A stretch of DNA of 64,000 nt from Salvelinus alpinus (lineage: Eukaryota; Chordata; Actinopteri; Salmoniformes; Salmonidae), in NCBI RefSeq assembly GCF_045679555.1, contig NC_092087.1, forward strand, positions 22,530,925-22,594,924, in the 5' to 3' direction. The notes beneath the pieces were generated by a model that saw nothing but the letters and a program-made list of their open reading frames with translations, made no database searches and was not told the DNA's origin. Shown in pieces: positions 26,501-38,028 of the stretch. How positions within the stretch are numbered: the first letter of the stretch is position 1; each line of letters starts with the position of its first letter. The translations under genes were made by a program, and so were the position numbers.

Positions 26501-29500
26501 TAGTTACTGTCTTGTCTCATCGCTACAACTACTGTACGGACTCGGGAGAGGCGAAGGTCGAGAGTCATGCGTCCTCCGAAACACAACCCAACCAAGCCGC
26601 ACTTCTTCTTAACACAGCGAGCATCCAACCCGGAAGCTAGCCGCACCAATGTGTCGGAGGAAACACCGTACACCTAGCGACCTGGTCAGCGCGCACTGCG
26701 CCCGGGCCCGCCACAGGAGTCGCTAGTGCGCGATGAGACAAGGATATCCCTACCGGCTAAACCCTCCCTAACCCGGACGACGCTAGGTCAATTGTGCGCC
26801 GCCCCATGGGCCTCCCGGTCGCGGCCGGCTGCGACAGAGCCTGGGCTCGAACCCAAAGTCTCTAGTGGCACAGCTAGCACAGACCACTGCGCCACCCGGG
26901 AGGCCCTTCCAACCCCTCTTTTTACGCTGCTGCTACTCTCTGTTTATCATATATGCTTAGTCACTTTAACTATACATTCATGTACATACTACCTAAATTG
27001 GGCCGACCAACCAGTGCTCCCGCACAGTGGCTAACCGGGCTATCTGCATTGTGTCCCACCCACCACCCGCCAATCCCTCTTTTACGCTACTGCTACTCTC
27101 TGTTCATCATATATGCATAGTCACTTAAACCATATGTACATGTACATACTACCTCAATCAGCCTGACTAACCGGTGACTGTATGTAGCCTCGCTACTTTT
27201 ATAGCCTCGCTACTGTATATAGCCTGTCTTTTTACTGTTGTTTTATTTCTTTACCTACTTATTGTTCACCTAATACCTTTTTTGCACTATTGGTTAGAGC
27301 CTGTAAGTAAGCATTTCACTGTAAGGTCTACACCTGTTGTATTCAGCGCACGTGACAAATAAACTTTGATTTGATGTGTGGGATGCAAACCAATGATTAT
27401 AAGGCTATTATTACAACGTCACAACCTGAGATTATCGACACCGTTTCTGCATGTGTTAGTGTTAGGAAGGACCTATACAAGTAGTGTCTAACCTGGGAGG
27501 ATATTTGTGGCTTTGAAGGTCTCCTTTTCAGAGCGGGGACATAGGAACCTTCCATCTGGACTGCACTTTGTTAGGGGCACAAATAAGGCCCTGCCCCCTT
27601 TACAAGTGAAATACCGCTGGCCTCCATACGTCCCGTCTGAGCAATTATTCACCTCATAATCCTGATGGCAAAAAAGAGTTGCTGAGGAATCAAATCTGAT
27701 TGAGATATTGAAATCTCAGGAAGGAGAATTAATAGGTAAGCTCAATAACATTGCTTAAACAGTTCACATTACACTCACCAGCTCAATTCCAACCCAGTCG
27801 TTTTTATTTTCTGAAAGGACGCCCATCCACTGGATTACCCCATATACAATGATCCCAGTGTTGGACGTTACCTCCACCAGGGATCCCACATCAAAAGTGT
27901 GGTATGACAGGCTTTCGGGTGGGGTGACACTCTGGTCTACGTGGTTTATATCTCTCACTTGTCGTCCACGAGATCCCATATTAGGCATGGAGTTGATACG
28001 TGACACCGCCTTTCTGTTTAGACCTGGGGGAGAAGAAGTTGAAGAGGGGTAAGAATGACAGATCACATGGTTTCTGTCCTTGTCACAAGACCCATGTCAT
28101 GAGACTGATCTGTGGTAAACATGTCTATCTCCATAAGAGGTATGCAGAGAGCTCAGAGCATGTGATGATCTCTGCTGCTACATTCCAGAGCACCTGGGCC
28201 AGTTTTACCAGTTCTGTACAAGGAACCGCACTTTGCACACTGTCTAGCCACAGGTGCTGCTCATTGCCGTCCAATAACGTGTAGCACTTATATTTTAAAA
28301 TTTCTTTCTGATAAGGGGGAGGCGGGTGGAGGGGTATTTTGCTTGCAGGTGCCCCAATGCGCAGCAAGTCCTAAAATGATGATAACCGTTCAAAGAATTA
28401 TGTCTTTGCGAAGCACGTTTGAAATGAGAGCCCAAAGCCACTGGCTTCTGAAAGCTGATATTCTTTCCTGGCACCATTGCTGTGCTTCTTACAAGAAAAC
28501 AAGTAAAGTATGTAATGGGTTTAAAGACTAGAAAAGCCAGGTAAATGTGTCATATTTTGTAAATAAATGCATGTAGGCCTATGTGCTTGCTTACTGATCA
28601 ATGAGAATGCATGGGGATTGAACACCAGCAAGTAAACATGCACTACTGACCCTCTGAATGACTGTCTTTCCAGCGAGGGCCAAGGCCTACAGAGTACGCT
28701 GGGACAACCTGGACAATGTCTGCTGCACTGAACAGGGGAAGAGGGGCGGGCTTCTTAGATGACACTGTTTGATTAGAGTCTTGCTGAAATGGAAAGGAAA
28801 AAAATAGATAAAGTAAACACAATCCCTATACAGTAGCAATGCTGAGAATTTTTACTGGTAAGCCAGAAATACAACAAAATGCATTCGAGCAACTGCAAAT
28901 TCCCCAGTGTTAAGTTTCAGATGTTACGGAAAAGTTATGTGCTGCAACTAATCCGATAACATTATGGATCTTCCCCTGATGCCTCGTTCACACCTACAGT
29001 GTCGTTGTGCAAAATGGTACGCAGCATCATCTGGATATGTGTGCAACAAAAGTAAAACAACCTTCTGCTATCATTTATGTCAAGCTGTCTATGCATACAG
29101 TTTGACGCATACGTTTGATAAATCCAAATATGCACCATACAGAATGCACTGCAACTGCCTCTGCAACGCAATGCTGCAAGGCAAATGCAGCGTTCCATTG
29201 GAAATGAATGTACTTCTGGTGTACCAAAATGCAATGACGCTGTCGGTGTGATCACAGCGTGAGAGACATTCTTGTCTCCTGTTGTCACTTCCTGAAACTC
29301 ATGTAAATCAATGAGAGGTTCAGGTGTACTTGACATGTACAGTTTACAGTGTCTGTCATACTGTGTAATCATTAGGCTACATTTTTCAATTATCGATGAG
29401 AGGATCAAAGACAGTAGAAATTCCTGATTATTTGCTTATACATTGGACAAAATGCTAAAAGTTATTCAACTTTCTCTATGGCAGTGTCTATGCTGATACG

Positions 29501-29993
29501 GACTTATATACCTGATACGGACTTAAATATACCAGATTTATATAAGTTGTATACTCACCACAAACTCAACCTCAAAGCCCAGCATCAGCAGGTCCCCTTG
29601 GTTCTCCTTCTTACCGATCAGCATTAGGTTCCTAACCAGCCCTGGTTGGTGACCCTTCTTGTGCTTCACCACCACCAGGTCATCCTGAGACAGCACACAG
29701 ATAGCCAAAAAAAGCTGGGGGTTACACAGGAGCTCCAGGCGTTTGCTGGAGGGGGACACAAAGAGCAGCAGCTGGGCCTGGTGGCAGGTGAGGGGATATG
29801 TGTCCTCCATCTTCACCATGCCCCCACTCTTAGGGTTACCCCCACTGCTGCCACCTCCGTACAACAGTCCCATCAGCTCTCCCTTCTGCATCTCTGCCTC
29901 CACACGGCCGATACATCCTCTTGCGAAGCCTTTTCTCGCCTTCCCCCGTGTCACTATAAAGAACTTGTCCTTCCCTTCTCTTTTTGATTCCAT
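23535..29993 (-). CDS. cyldl: CYLD-like K63/M1 deubiquitinase, 13 coding exons
   Basis: A cysteine protease of the CYLD/USP family; CYLD removes Lys63- and Met1-linked ubiquitin and restrains NF-kB signalling. Coding exons, 5' to 3': 29559-29993, 28651-28783, 27779-28023, 27493-27661, 26176-26308, 25907-26014, 25547-25626, 25331-25397, 24983-25115, 24751-24859, 24449-24567, 24100-24304, 23535-23722; total 2124 nt, 707 aa. Seen: one clear CAP-Gly domain (exons 3-4, VGSLVEV to GRALFVP), catalytic Cys364 in [10 protein letters not shown], a Cys-rich B-box-like zinc module ([24 protein letters not shown]), catalytic His621 in [12 protein letters not shown], and a C-terminus like CYLD's ([14 protein letters not shown]). 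Human CYLD has 956 aa and three CAP-Gly domains, so the N-terminus is shorter and diverged. The start at 29993 is preferred because a strong polypyrimidine acceptor ends at 30061, implying a noncoding upstream exon; an in-frame ATG at 30143 is the alternative. Confidence 0.9.
26400..27370 (+). mobile_element. LINE 3' tail with tandem units, split by a SINE
   Basis: An L2/RSg-1-like 3' UTR with two tandem units of about 155 bp, each opening 'ggcta(c/a)ccgg(a/g)cta' and containing 'tactctctgttcatcatata' or a close variant. It ends with 'gacaaataaactttgatttg'. The first unit is interrupted by the SINE at 26463-26908. It lies in an intron of the CYLD-like gene and is noncoding. Confidence 0.8.
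26463..26908 (-). mobile_element. tRNA-derived SINE with 16-bp TSD
   Basis: Minus-strand SINE of the same family as 5339-5765: the head reads 'ctcccgggtggcgcagtggt', and the B box 'ggttcgagccc' and body motif follow. The 16-bp direct repeat ccaacccctcttttta flanks it at 26447-26462 and 26909-26924 without mismatch, which defines the insertion and argues that it is fairly recent. The target is the first tandem unit of a LINE tail. Confidence 0.92.
28978..29270. mobile_element. Candidate MITE in intron 1 of the CYLD-like gene
   Basis: The ends are imperfect inverted repeats: 'ttcacacctacagtgtcgttg'-like sequence at the left matches the complement of 'caatgacgctgtcggtgtga' at the right at about 17 of 21 positions. 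The interior is about 250 bp and noncoding. Superfamily unknown; flanking duplications not established. Confidence 0.5.
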
Positions 29994-30063
29994 CCCTCTT
30001 CTAAAGTGCACAATATTCCTGCTGACAAGCAATGCAGACGTTGTGTGACTAGCAGCCACTCTG

Positions 30064-31430
30064 TCAGGGAAAGAAGTAAAGAAAGTATTATTGTATCCTT
30101 CTGATCGTTCACTTGTATTATGAGAATGTGAATTCACAGCCATTCCATTGTGCTGTCACACTCAAAGCACGGCTTTAAAGACTCTAATTTACAAAGAAGT
30201 GACAGATAGGTAGAAGCAAGGAATGTAAAAGGACTTCCTTTATACATTATTTGGGTATACAGTTTTTGAAATCAATTCAGTTTAGGATTTTTTTTTTGTC
30301 GTGACTTTTGGCAGTTTTTAACGATAATTGAACATCAATCTCAGTGGTAACACTTTGTAAGGGTTTTATCACATTGTTTCAACAAAATAAGATACATGTG
30401 TACTACCTGTACTCACTGGCAACAATGTATCTCTAGTAATTGTCTTTTATTACTAAAATGTAAGTGAGTCAATCTTACTGACCGTTTTTCCAAGTATTTG
30501 AAGAGCAGTTACTCCGAAGTACTACACACATCGATTGCAAGGTAAACTAAATCCTCGCGACCGTAGCTCGGAATAAGGAAGTCATTCAGCCCAGTTAACT
30601 GATACTGTAGCTCTGTGACCGAACACGCCCGTTTTATACTGTTCTCTATCTGACAGAGACAATTCAGCATGGAAATCGTGATTTTTCTTCAAGATAATAT
30701 TGCGTCAGAGAATTCACAAATGATCACTAGAATTTGGGTAACGTTATATCTAACGTTAGCTACATGATAGTGGTTATTTACTAAGCAAGTAACTGTTACT
30801 TATTGTATCAGTCACAGAAAATTGCAGGTTGTCAATCACAGTGTTGCAAATAATTTAACAGTATCAAGACAGAGTAGCCTACTCGGGTATTTAAACTTCA
30901 ATGTGGGGTAATGTTAACGTTACCACTCTTATGATCTACAATATAATATCCCCCTCCCCATGAGTGACAGAGGGAATATCAGCTATGCACATATATATAT
31001 ATATATTTTAAACATGTATGCCCTAGGCCTATTGTTAGAAACAAAAACACCATCTGGTCATAACCTTGGTCGGTCACACTGCGTGTTGTTGTGGTGGTGC
31101 AGCAAACTAAAAGGAGCTAGCTAGCTGTTAGCTAACTAACGTTCATTAGCTAGCTGTGTTAGCTAGCTCATTGAAAACTCTTGCTTGCAGGCAGTTGAAG
31201 AAAATATCTTCTTCCTTTGTCACCCACCAGGTGAAAACATATTTTAAATAATTGTTCGGATTATATAATCAAATAAAATGGCATTCACCATGAGAAAGAT
31301 TTTGGGCGCTTGACAGCTGCTTTTCATCTGATGAAAATTAAACCGCTGCATTGTCAGTTTAGACGCGAGGCTGGAGAAGGGGGGCTAGGGACGTTTAAAA
31401 TTGTGATTGACAGATCGGGATAATTATGTT
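30064..31430. promoter_or_regulatory. cyldl: Presumed promoter/5' region of the CYLD-like gene
   Basis: No coding signal beyond the possible N-terminal extension to 30143. A CpG-containing patch near 30550-30640 ('cctcgcgaccgtagctcgg') may hold the start of transcription. Farther out there are runs of 'agctagctgttagctaacta' and an (at)n tract near 30990. The promoter call is inference from position. Confidence 0.35.
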
Positions 31431-31439
31431 TTTAATTAA

Positions 31440-31730
31440 CATATATTTAAGCAATAATGCACGAGGGGGTGTGGCATATGGCCAATATGCCACGGCTAAG
31501 GGTTGTTCTTAGGCACAAGGCATAGCAGAGTGCCTGGACACAGCCTTTAGCCGTGGTATATTGGGCATACCACAAACCTTACAGAGTGCCTTATTGCTAT
31601 AATAAACTGGTTACCAATGTAATTAGAGCAGTAAAAATAAATGTTTTGTCATACCCGTAGTATACGGTCTGATATACCACGGCTGTCAGCCAATCAGCAT
31701 TCAGGACTTGAACCACCCAGTTTATAATTT
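31440..31730. mobile_element. Palindromic MITE, copy 3
   Basis: Has both hairpin arms ('gtggcatatggccaatatgc' and its diverged complement), the internal 'ctgtcagccaatcagcattc', and inverted ends 'ataaactggttacca' and 'acccagtttataat'. It is the same family as 1030-1318 and 14715-14925, more diverged in the left arm. Confidence 0.7.
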
Positions 31731-31847
31731 AAAATAAATTCACATAAATATTCTATGATATGCTCAAGTTATATATTTCATAAATATATTCTGGACATAT
31801 ATGTAAATATATTTTGAATTCCCAGCATGTATGTACATACATGCTTT

Positions 31848-32820
31848 CAGAAAATATTCACAACCCTTGACTTTTCCACACACATCTTGTTGTTACAAAG
31901 TGGGATTAAAATTGATTTAATAGCAAACATGTTGGTCAACGATCTACACAAAATAATCTGTAATGTCAGTGAAAGAAAATTTGTAACATTTGTTGAAAAA
32001 AATCTTGAAAAATAAAACACTAGTACTGTATATCTTGATGAGATAACTATTCAAACCTGAGTCAATACATGTTAGAATCCCCTTTGGCAGTGATTACAGC
32101 TGTGAATCTTTCTGGGTAAATCTCTTAAGAGCTTTTCACACCTGGATTGTGAAACATTTGCCCATTATTCTTTTCAAAATTCTTCAAGCTCTGTCAAATC
32201 GGTTGTTGATCATGGCTAGACAACCATTTTCAGGTCTTGCCATAGATTTTCAAGCAGATTTAAGTCAAAACTGTAACTCAGCCACTCAGGAACATTCACT
32301 GTCTTCTTGGTAAGCAACTCCAGTGTAGATTTGGCCATGCTCAAATGGATATTCAGTGTCTGCTTTTTTATTTTTTACCCATCTACCAAATAGGTGCCCT
32401 TCTTTGCGAGGCATTGGAAAACTTCCCTGGTCTTTTTAGCCGAATATGTGTTTGAAATTCACTGCTCGAGCGTGGGATACAGAGGTTAGGTAGCCATTCA
32501 AAATTATCTAAAACACTATTATTGCACACTGTGAGTCCATGCAATTTATGTGACTTGTTAAGCCAAGTTTTATTCCTGAACTTATTTAGGTTTGCCCTAA
32601 CAAAAGGGTTGAATACTTATTGACTCAAGACATTTCAGTTTTTAATTTTTAATTAATTTGTACAAATGTTGAAAAACAATTCCAATTTGACATAACGGGA
32701 TATTTTGTGTAGGCAGGCCAGTCAATAGTTTTTCTCAATTTAATACATTTTAAATTCAGGCTGTAATGCAACAAAATGTGGAAAAAGTAAAGGGGTGTGA
32801 ATACTTTGAAGGCACTGTAT
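31848..32820. mobile_element. Non-autonomous Tc1-like relic
   Basis: The left end reads 'cagaaaatattcacaaccct' and the right end 'gggtgtgaatactttgaagg', an inverted pair that I recognise as the ends of a salmonid Tc1-like family. The interior includes decayed minus-strand transposase-like words but no usable frame. The right end is at about 32816-32820 ('cactgta'). Confidence 0.65.
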
Positions 32821-32824
32821 ATTA

Positions 32825-33635
32825 AATACCTTCATTTTCCATATGGGCTGGCCAGCGACATAATCCATCACCCAGGAATATGTGGTTAGTCATCTGTGGT
32901 AGTCATCTGTCATAATATGGTTTTGTATTATTCTCAATAACAGAAAGCTTCATATGTGTTCTCAAGCCATTATGATACTGTTTTGTCTTTTTATAGTGGC
33001 ATTGGATGTGTGTATTTGCTTGTCAACCTTCCTATGCCAGTTTTCTATGACATCAGCCCTTTGGCACATTCTCTACTCCGAAGAGGCCCTTGCTAGTAGG
33101 AGAGTATGTATTGTAAGGAAGGTGTTGAGCACACAGTTTAATACTTTGGGGCTGCTGATTAACAAGCTAAAGAGTTCAAACCAACAATTAAAACATAGAC
33201 ACATGCCTTTAATGTAAGGGTTGACAGTGCCACTGATATTTGAATAAGATCAAGTAACTTTTTAAAATCTGGATATTTACCATTTCAACCCATCCCACGC
33301 TGCACTCATTATTAGGAGCAGGGTTTAGTGGCTTGTTTGGGAGTCAACATTCACACATGAAGTAAATTATTGGAGATATACAGTAGCTGGTGGCTATATG
33401 GACTATCTTTACCTCGACAAAACAGCAGTGACTAACAGCAAATGTCTGATTTGTAAAGCGATTGAGCGATAATGTATTTGCCTCTAACTTCTACCAAACA
33501 TTAGGCCAAACTATATTTATCTAGTTCTGCCTAGGAAAGTAGTGCCCCCTATTGGACAACCAATACTATTGTGACCTAGGTTGATGGGTATAGGCTACTC
33601 ACATCTTCACACACAGAATCTGAGATGAAATTCAT
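32825..33635. other. Intergenic stretch, nothing recognised
   Basis: AT-rich sequence between a Tc1 relic and a palindromic MITE. An 87-codon plus-strand frame at 32954-33217 has no recognisable domain and no splice or Kozak support; I do not call it a gene. Confidence 0.4.
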
Positions 33636-33639
33636 GTCC

Positions 33640-33795
33640 ACCACAGGAGGTTGGTGGCACCTTAATTGGGGCGGACGGGCTCGTGGTAACGGCTGGAGCT
33701 GAATGGCATCAAACACATGGTTTCCATGTGTCTGATGCCGTTCCAGGCCATTATTATGAGCGGTCCTCCCTTCATCAGCCTCCTGTGATGTCTAC
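33640..33795. mobile_element. Short palindromic MITE, copy A
   Basis: The inverted ends 'cacaggaggttggtggcacc' and 'catcagcctcctgtg' surround the palindrome 'aaacacatggtttccatgtg'. The motif 'ccattattatgagc' is shared with the copy at 35793-35925. It lies just downstream of ggt7. Confidence 0.75.
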
Positions 33796-34165
33796 CACCT
33801 TTATATTGGATCTGCCATCATCCAGGAGGGACATATTTTATTATAATTTTTTGTTGGGGAACCAGTCGGATAAAAACACTCCAAACAGTCTAACCGACCG
33901 CTCAGAGGCGTCCGCATAGTTCTAAAGCACACCGTTGCCTCGTTTTGTATCACTTTCCAATGATAACACTTAGGAGAGGACAAAAATGCCATTTCAGAAT
34001 GTGGGGGGGATATGTCCCCACCGCCCCCAGTGAAAGCTGCACGCCTGCCATCATCACATAGGAAAATCTAAAATTGTAATACATGAATTATTTAATAAAC
34101 ATACAACTCAAATATTACTTAATATTCTTATGTTCACATTGAAATAAAGCCATATTCTCAGAAAG

Positions 34166-37100
34166 CTAGGCAGAGCCAGCCACAGCACGAGGATCAACAA
34201 TGCCCCTAATGATGTCGTTGGTTTTCTGGGCACCCTGCACAAGGGACAGCAGCCCCACCCTGTAGACAGCGTGTCCTTTCAGACGCAACACCTTCACATC
34301 CTCCTCCAGGAACTCAGCTGAGGGGAGATAGTTGGGAAGATATGAATTAGAAAAAAGTGAGTTGAGGTTTCAAACCATTTCAAAGCTGATTTCCCACCCA
34401 CAATTGAGTGTAGATAAAGAAAACGTCAGAAATGCTCACAGTCCACCAGGAGTCTGCTCGGCTGAAGTTGGGGATGGAGTCGTCCCAGTGATATGCTATC
34501 ATTCAGATTTTTGTTATATGACAAAATATTAATCAAGACCTGAAACAAATAGCACAATGAAAGGTAATGAAATTACAAGGACATTAACTTTTAGATAATG
34601 TTCATGCCTTTTGTTAAAGAGTATGTTTGTTTTTTTACGTGTCAGACCTGGGTGACACCACTGAGGCTGTGCTCTCCATTAGAAGATCCCAGGGCCACAT
34701 AGGATCCACATTTACCTAGAGATGGTATCACAATTGTTGGCATAATAAATGACAGAGGCCGCTTGCCTGGCTGGACCCTGTTCGTCTGCAAAGAAAACAA
34801 GTGTTGATATAGGATATTTTTACAAAATGGTTGTTTCTCTATCTGGGGCTAAGATTGAAAGTGTAGAATGTTATGTTTATACATTATACAGCCTAAACTT
34901 CCATTGTACTGTGGTATGTTGTTACCAGGTTCGATATGAACAGTCCCTGGGTTTTAATTGGCCAGGAGAAGTCCAAGATCTGGCTGTTCAGGAGAATGCC
35001 TGAAGGGGTTAATATTCTACTTCCAAAGGGCCTGTTCAGTGAGCTGAAACATTTAAAAAAATTAACAAGTGCAAGACTTAAGCTATCCCACACCATATCC
35101 ATAATGCTAATGTAAACATGTTATCTCCTTCAGGTAAGCTCCTAATCACAGCACCTGGTGACAGACACAATGATGTCATCGGGACCCATCACGACCACCT
35201 GGCTAGCCACAGCTCCACTCGGCAGGTCATAGACAGTAGAGTAGTGTCTGGGAGGAGATGCCTGCGAGTCACTGATCAACTGACGGAGCACTACAGCCTG
35301 TGGCTTGCTTTAACAGAGACACAGATATAAGGCATATAGATCAGAGGACAATTGTTCACAGAAATTCCTGTCATTGCATTTCAGAAGGACTTAAATTGCA
35401 TGGCTAATCTACTTAGAACATGGTGAGGAAGTGAATGCACGCTTGTTAATGTTTACCTTAGCATCTTGGAGATGAGTGCAGAAACTGATGGGGTATACAC
35501 AGGGTCTCCGAGCCCACTGGCCATAGTCAGGGCCGCTTTCAGTGACTTCAAAATGAATACAATACACTTTTATTAGGGGAACCTTTTCTGCACTGTAAAT
35601 GACATGGGTCTCACTTCAGAGCTTGAGATACAGTACCTCAGCAATCCAGTGGTTTGCGCTATACGTTGTACCATTCCCATTCAGGTGGAAGTCCTCCAAA
35701 ATGTTGAGGGCTGAGATCAGAGCAGCACCAATAGAAGGGGGAGGCGGCACTAGAACTCGAAATCCTGAGGGAGGGTGTTGCCAGGAAATATTATGTAGAC
35801 CTGAGGAGGCTGGTCAGGGGAGGACAGCTCATAATAATGGATGGAATGGAATCAAACACATGGAAACCATACAATTCATTATGTTCCAGCCATTATTATG
35901 AGCCTGTCCTACTACCCATTTAAAGTGCCACCAGGCACCACTGGTGTAGACAAAATATTATGTCGACAAATGCAGCTAATCCCAACATACTGTAGAATTG
36001 TCTTGTTTGTAGGCTACTTCCTATAAAGAGTATGAAGTATGACTATGTTTACCCTGATACAGGCCTTCAATTGGCTGCTCTATGACTGCACTATAGTTGC
36101 TGAGATCCTCCTTGGTTAGAATTCCTCCATTTTCTTGCACCTAAAATACAACACAGGTTAAATATGCGTATGATTTAATGCAATTTGCTGAGGGCTATGT
36201 TCTTAGCTAACGCATTTATTTACCTCACTGGCCATTTCCTGTGTTAGAGTCCCACTGTAGAATTCTGATACCCCAGCCTCCAGGACAGCAGCCAGACTTG
36301 GTGTTTTCATAAGAGAGCCGGGGGACAGAGCTTGGCCTCTTGGCAAGAACATGTCCCTGAAGCGCAATGACATATTCTGACCTTTCACCTTGGTTATGGC
36401 CTCTGCTGCAGGGTTAGACAAATATCAAAGTCTACTGGTGAAAACCTGCAATTGGTCTAATCTTGTATTGAGGATTTCATACAGATTGTACAGGCATGAG
36501 AAGTAAAACAGTAAGAAATAGACTTGGTATGATTGTGAATCACTCCTTACCAAGTCTGTGAGACACATTAAAGCCATCTCTGGCTACATTGGCAGCCCTG
36601 GTGACGATATCCTCCCATGACAGTCTAGGGTGAAACAATAACAACCTAGTATATGCTTCTGAACACAAACATAAAATTGCACATAACATAACGACAACAC
36701 CTCACCTTCCATACAGTTTATGGGCTTGGTACAACCCTCTGAGCAAGCCTGGCACACCTACAATCAGACCTGGCTGGATGGTTAAGGAAAGAGGTTACAA
36801 TTTAAAAATCTCTTTTGAAGCCTCAGTGTACATGTTGCATGACTATCTGAGACTAGCCACACAATTTGAGATAATAGTTCAACACATTGTGTTATCCTAA
36901 AAATGAAAGAGCTACAATAAGTTATGTATTTTTACTCATACACTGTTGTCATACAGCACATCACCTTTAGCTCTGGGTCAATTTGCAGGATCTCCTCCTT
37001 GATTCCAGAGGGTGCCGTTTCCTGGAAATTAATCACCTTCCTAATATTCTTCCGGATGTCATGAACCAGCATCACCCCTCCCCTACAGAAAAATACATAA

Positions 37101-38028
37101 TTAAGTCAGGTGGACAATAAATGTCCTGTCCATCCACATGATAACCTCTGGACAATCATTATGCAACATATATAGTGCACTTGCCGTTAACTTTCTCAAA
37201 TGCATTAGTCACTTACCCGCCAATACCTGACGCATGTGGATGGACTATTCCCAGGCACAGGGTGGCAACAATGGCAGAATCCACACTGGAGCCTTGTTCA
37301 TTCAGCACCCTACGACCAAGCTCTGTACAGTGTTCATGGTCTGTCACCAACACACTCCCTCTGAAGACCTGCTGACCCCATTATAGTAAGAACGAGGATA
37401 AAAAATAAGGTAATAAGTAAAAGTTGTTCTAAATAGTTTCTATACATTTTTCTAAGTGAGAACATACCTCATTTGTCCCTAGATAAATCTGCAGGACCAT
37501 AGCGGTGGTGACTGCTATGGCAATGATGAGAGAAGCAGCATAGATGGGTATGATGGTATCCTGCCAAGGGCCACACCTACTTGGTCCCGCAGACGGCAGG
37601 TCCTTATCCATCTCTCTAAAGGAGGACAAGCTTAGATCAGCCAGGTTAGGGTGCTGGCTCCCAGAGGCTAGATGTCTCAGGGGCAATTCTTTTGGGAGAC
37701 TGCTGAGGTCTGGAGCAGGACTGAGGCCGCCATGGAGTCCTGGAGGAAGAGATTTTAGACCCTGTCAGAGTGGAGGTGGGCTAAAAAGCTACTGTACATG
37801 TGTGGCAATTTGTGGTTGATACAAGCAAGATTTGACTTGACATCATGTAAGTAGCATTGAGTTGCTACCAAACCAACTACCTGTGTTTCGGTTATGCTCA
37901 TTCTGAAAGTTTCCATTTTGCCCTTTGGTCAATGTGTCATCCACAGTCAACTGAGGTAAGCCCTCAAAGCTCTTGTAACCAACTGGGGATTGTCTGCTAC
38001 TAAGTTTAGTCTCAGGACTCACATCCAT
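34166..38028 (-). CDS. ggt7: Gamma-glutamyltransferase 7, 15 coding exons
   Basis: Type II membrane protein of the gamma-glutamyltransferase family. Coding exons, 5' to 3': 37881-38028, 37468-37739, 37217-37368, 36965-37082, 36706-36773, 36551-36624, 36224-36405, 36053-36140, 35637-35764, 35457-35545, 35155-35307, 34926-35043, 34648-34785, 34440-34539, 34166-34317; total 1980 nt, 659 aa (human 662). A short cytosolic tail is followed by one signal-anchor segment (IIPIYAASLIIAIAVTTAMV, exon 2). The family motifs VDSAIVATLCLGIVHPH, SGIGGGGVML and ITPSGILLNSQ-like LTPSGILLNSQILDFSW are present. At the position of the autoprocessing Thr of active GGTs I read Ala (SGAVASQVVVMGPDD), as in human GGT7, so catalysis is doubtful. 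An upstream acceptor near 38034 suggests a noncoding first exon. Confidence 0.95.
35793..35925. mobile_element. Short palindromic MITE, copy B, in a ggt7 intron
   Basis: The left end 'cctgaggaggctggtcaggg' and the palindromic centre 'aatcaaacacatggaaacca' ... 'cagccattattatgagcctg' match the copy at 33640-33795. It sits 29 bp upstream of ggt7 coding exon 9 (minus-strand sense), close to the acceptor. Confidence 0.7.

Noticed and set aside
29994-30143. Upstream in-frame ATG extending the CYLD-like protein by 50 codons
   Set aside because: A strong polypyrimidine tract and AG at 30061-30062 suggest this stretch is intron; kept only as an alternative start.
34710-34716. Potential donor GTAAAT inside ggt7 exon 13
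   Set aside because: Reading through it keeps the frame and the conserved GKCGSYVALG region; the true donor is at 34647.
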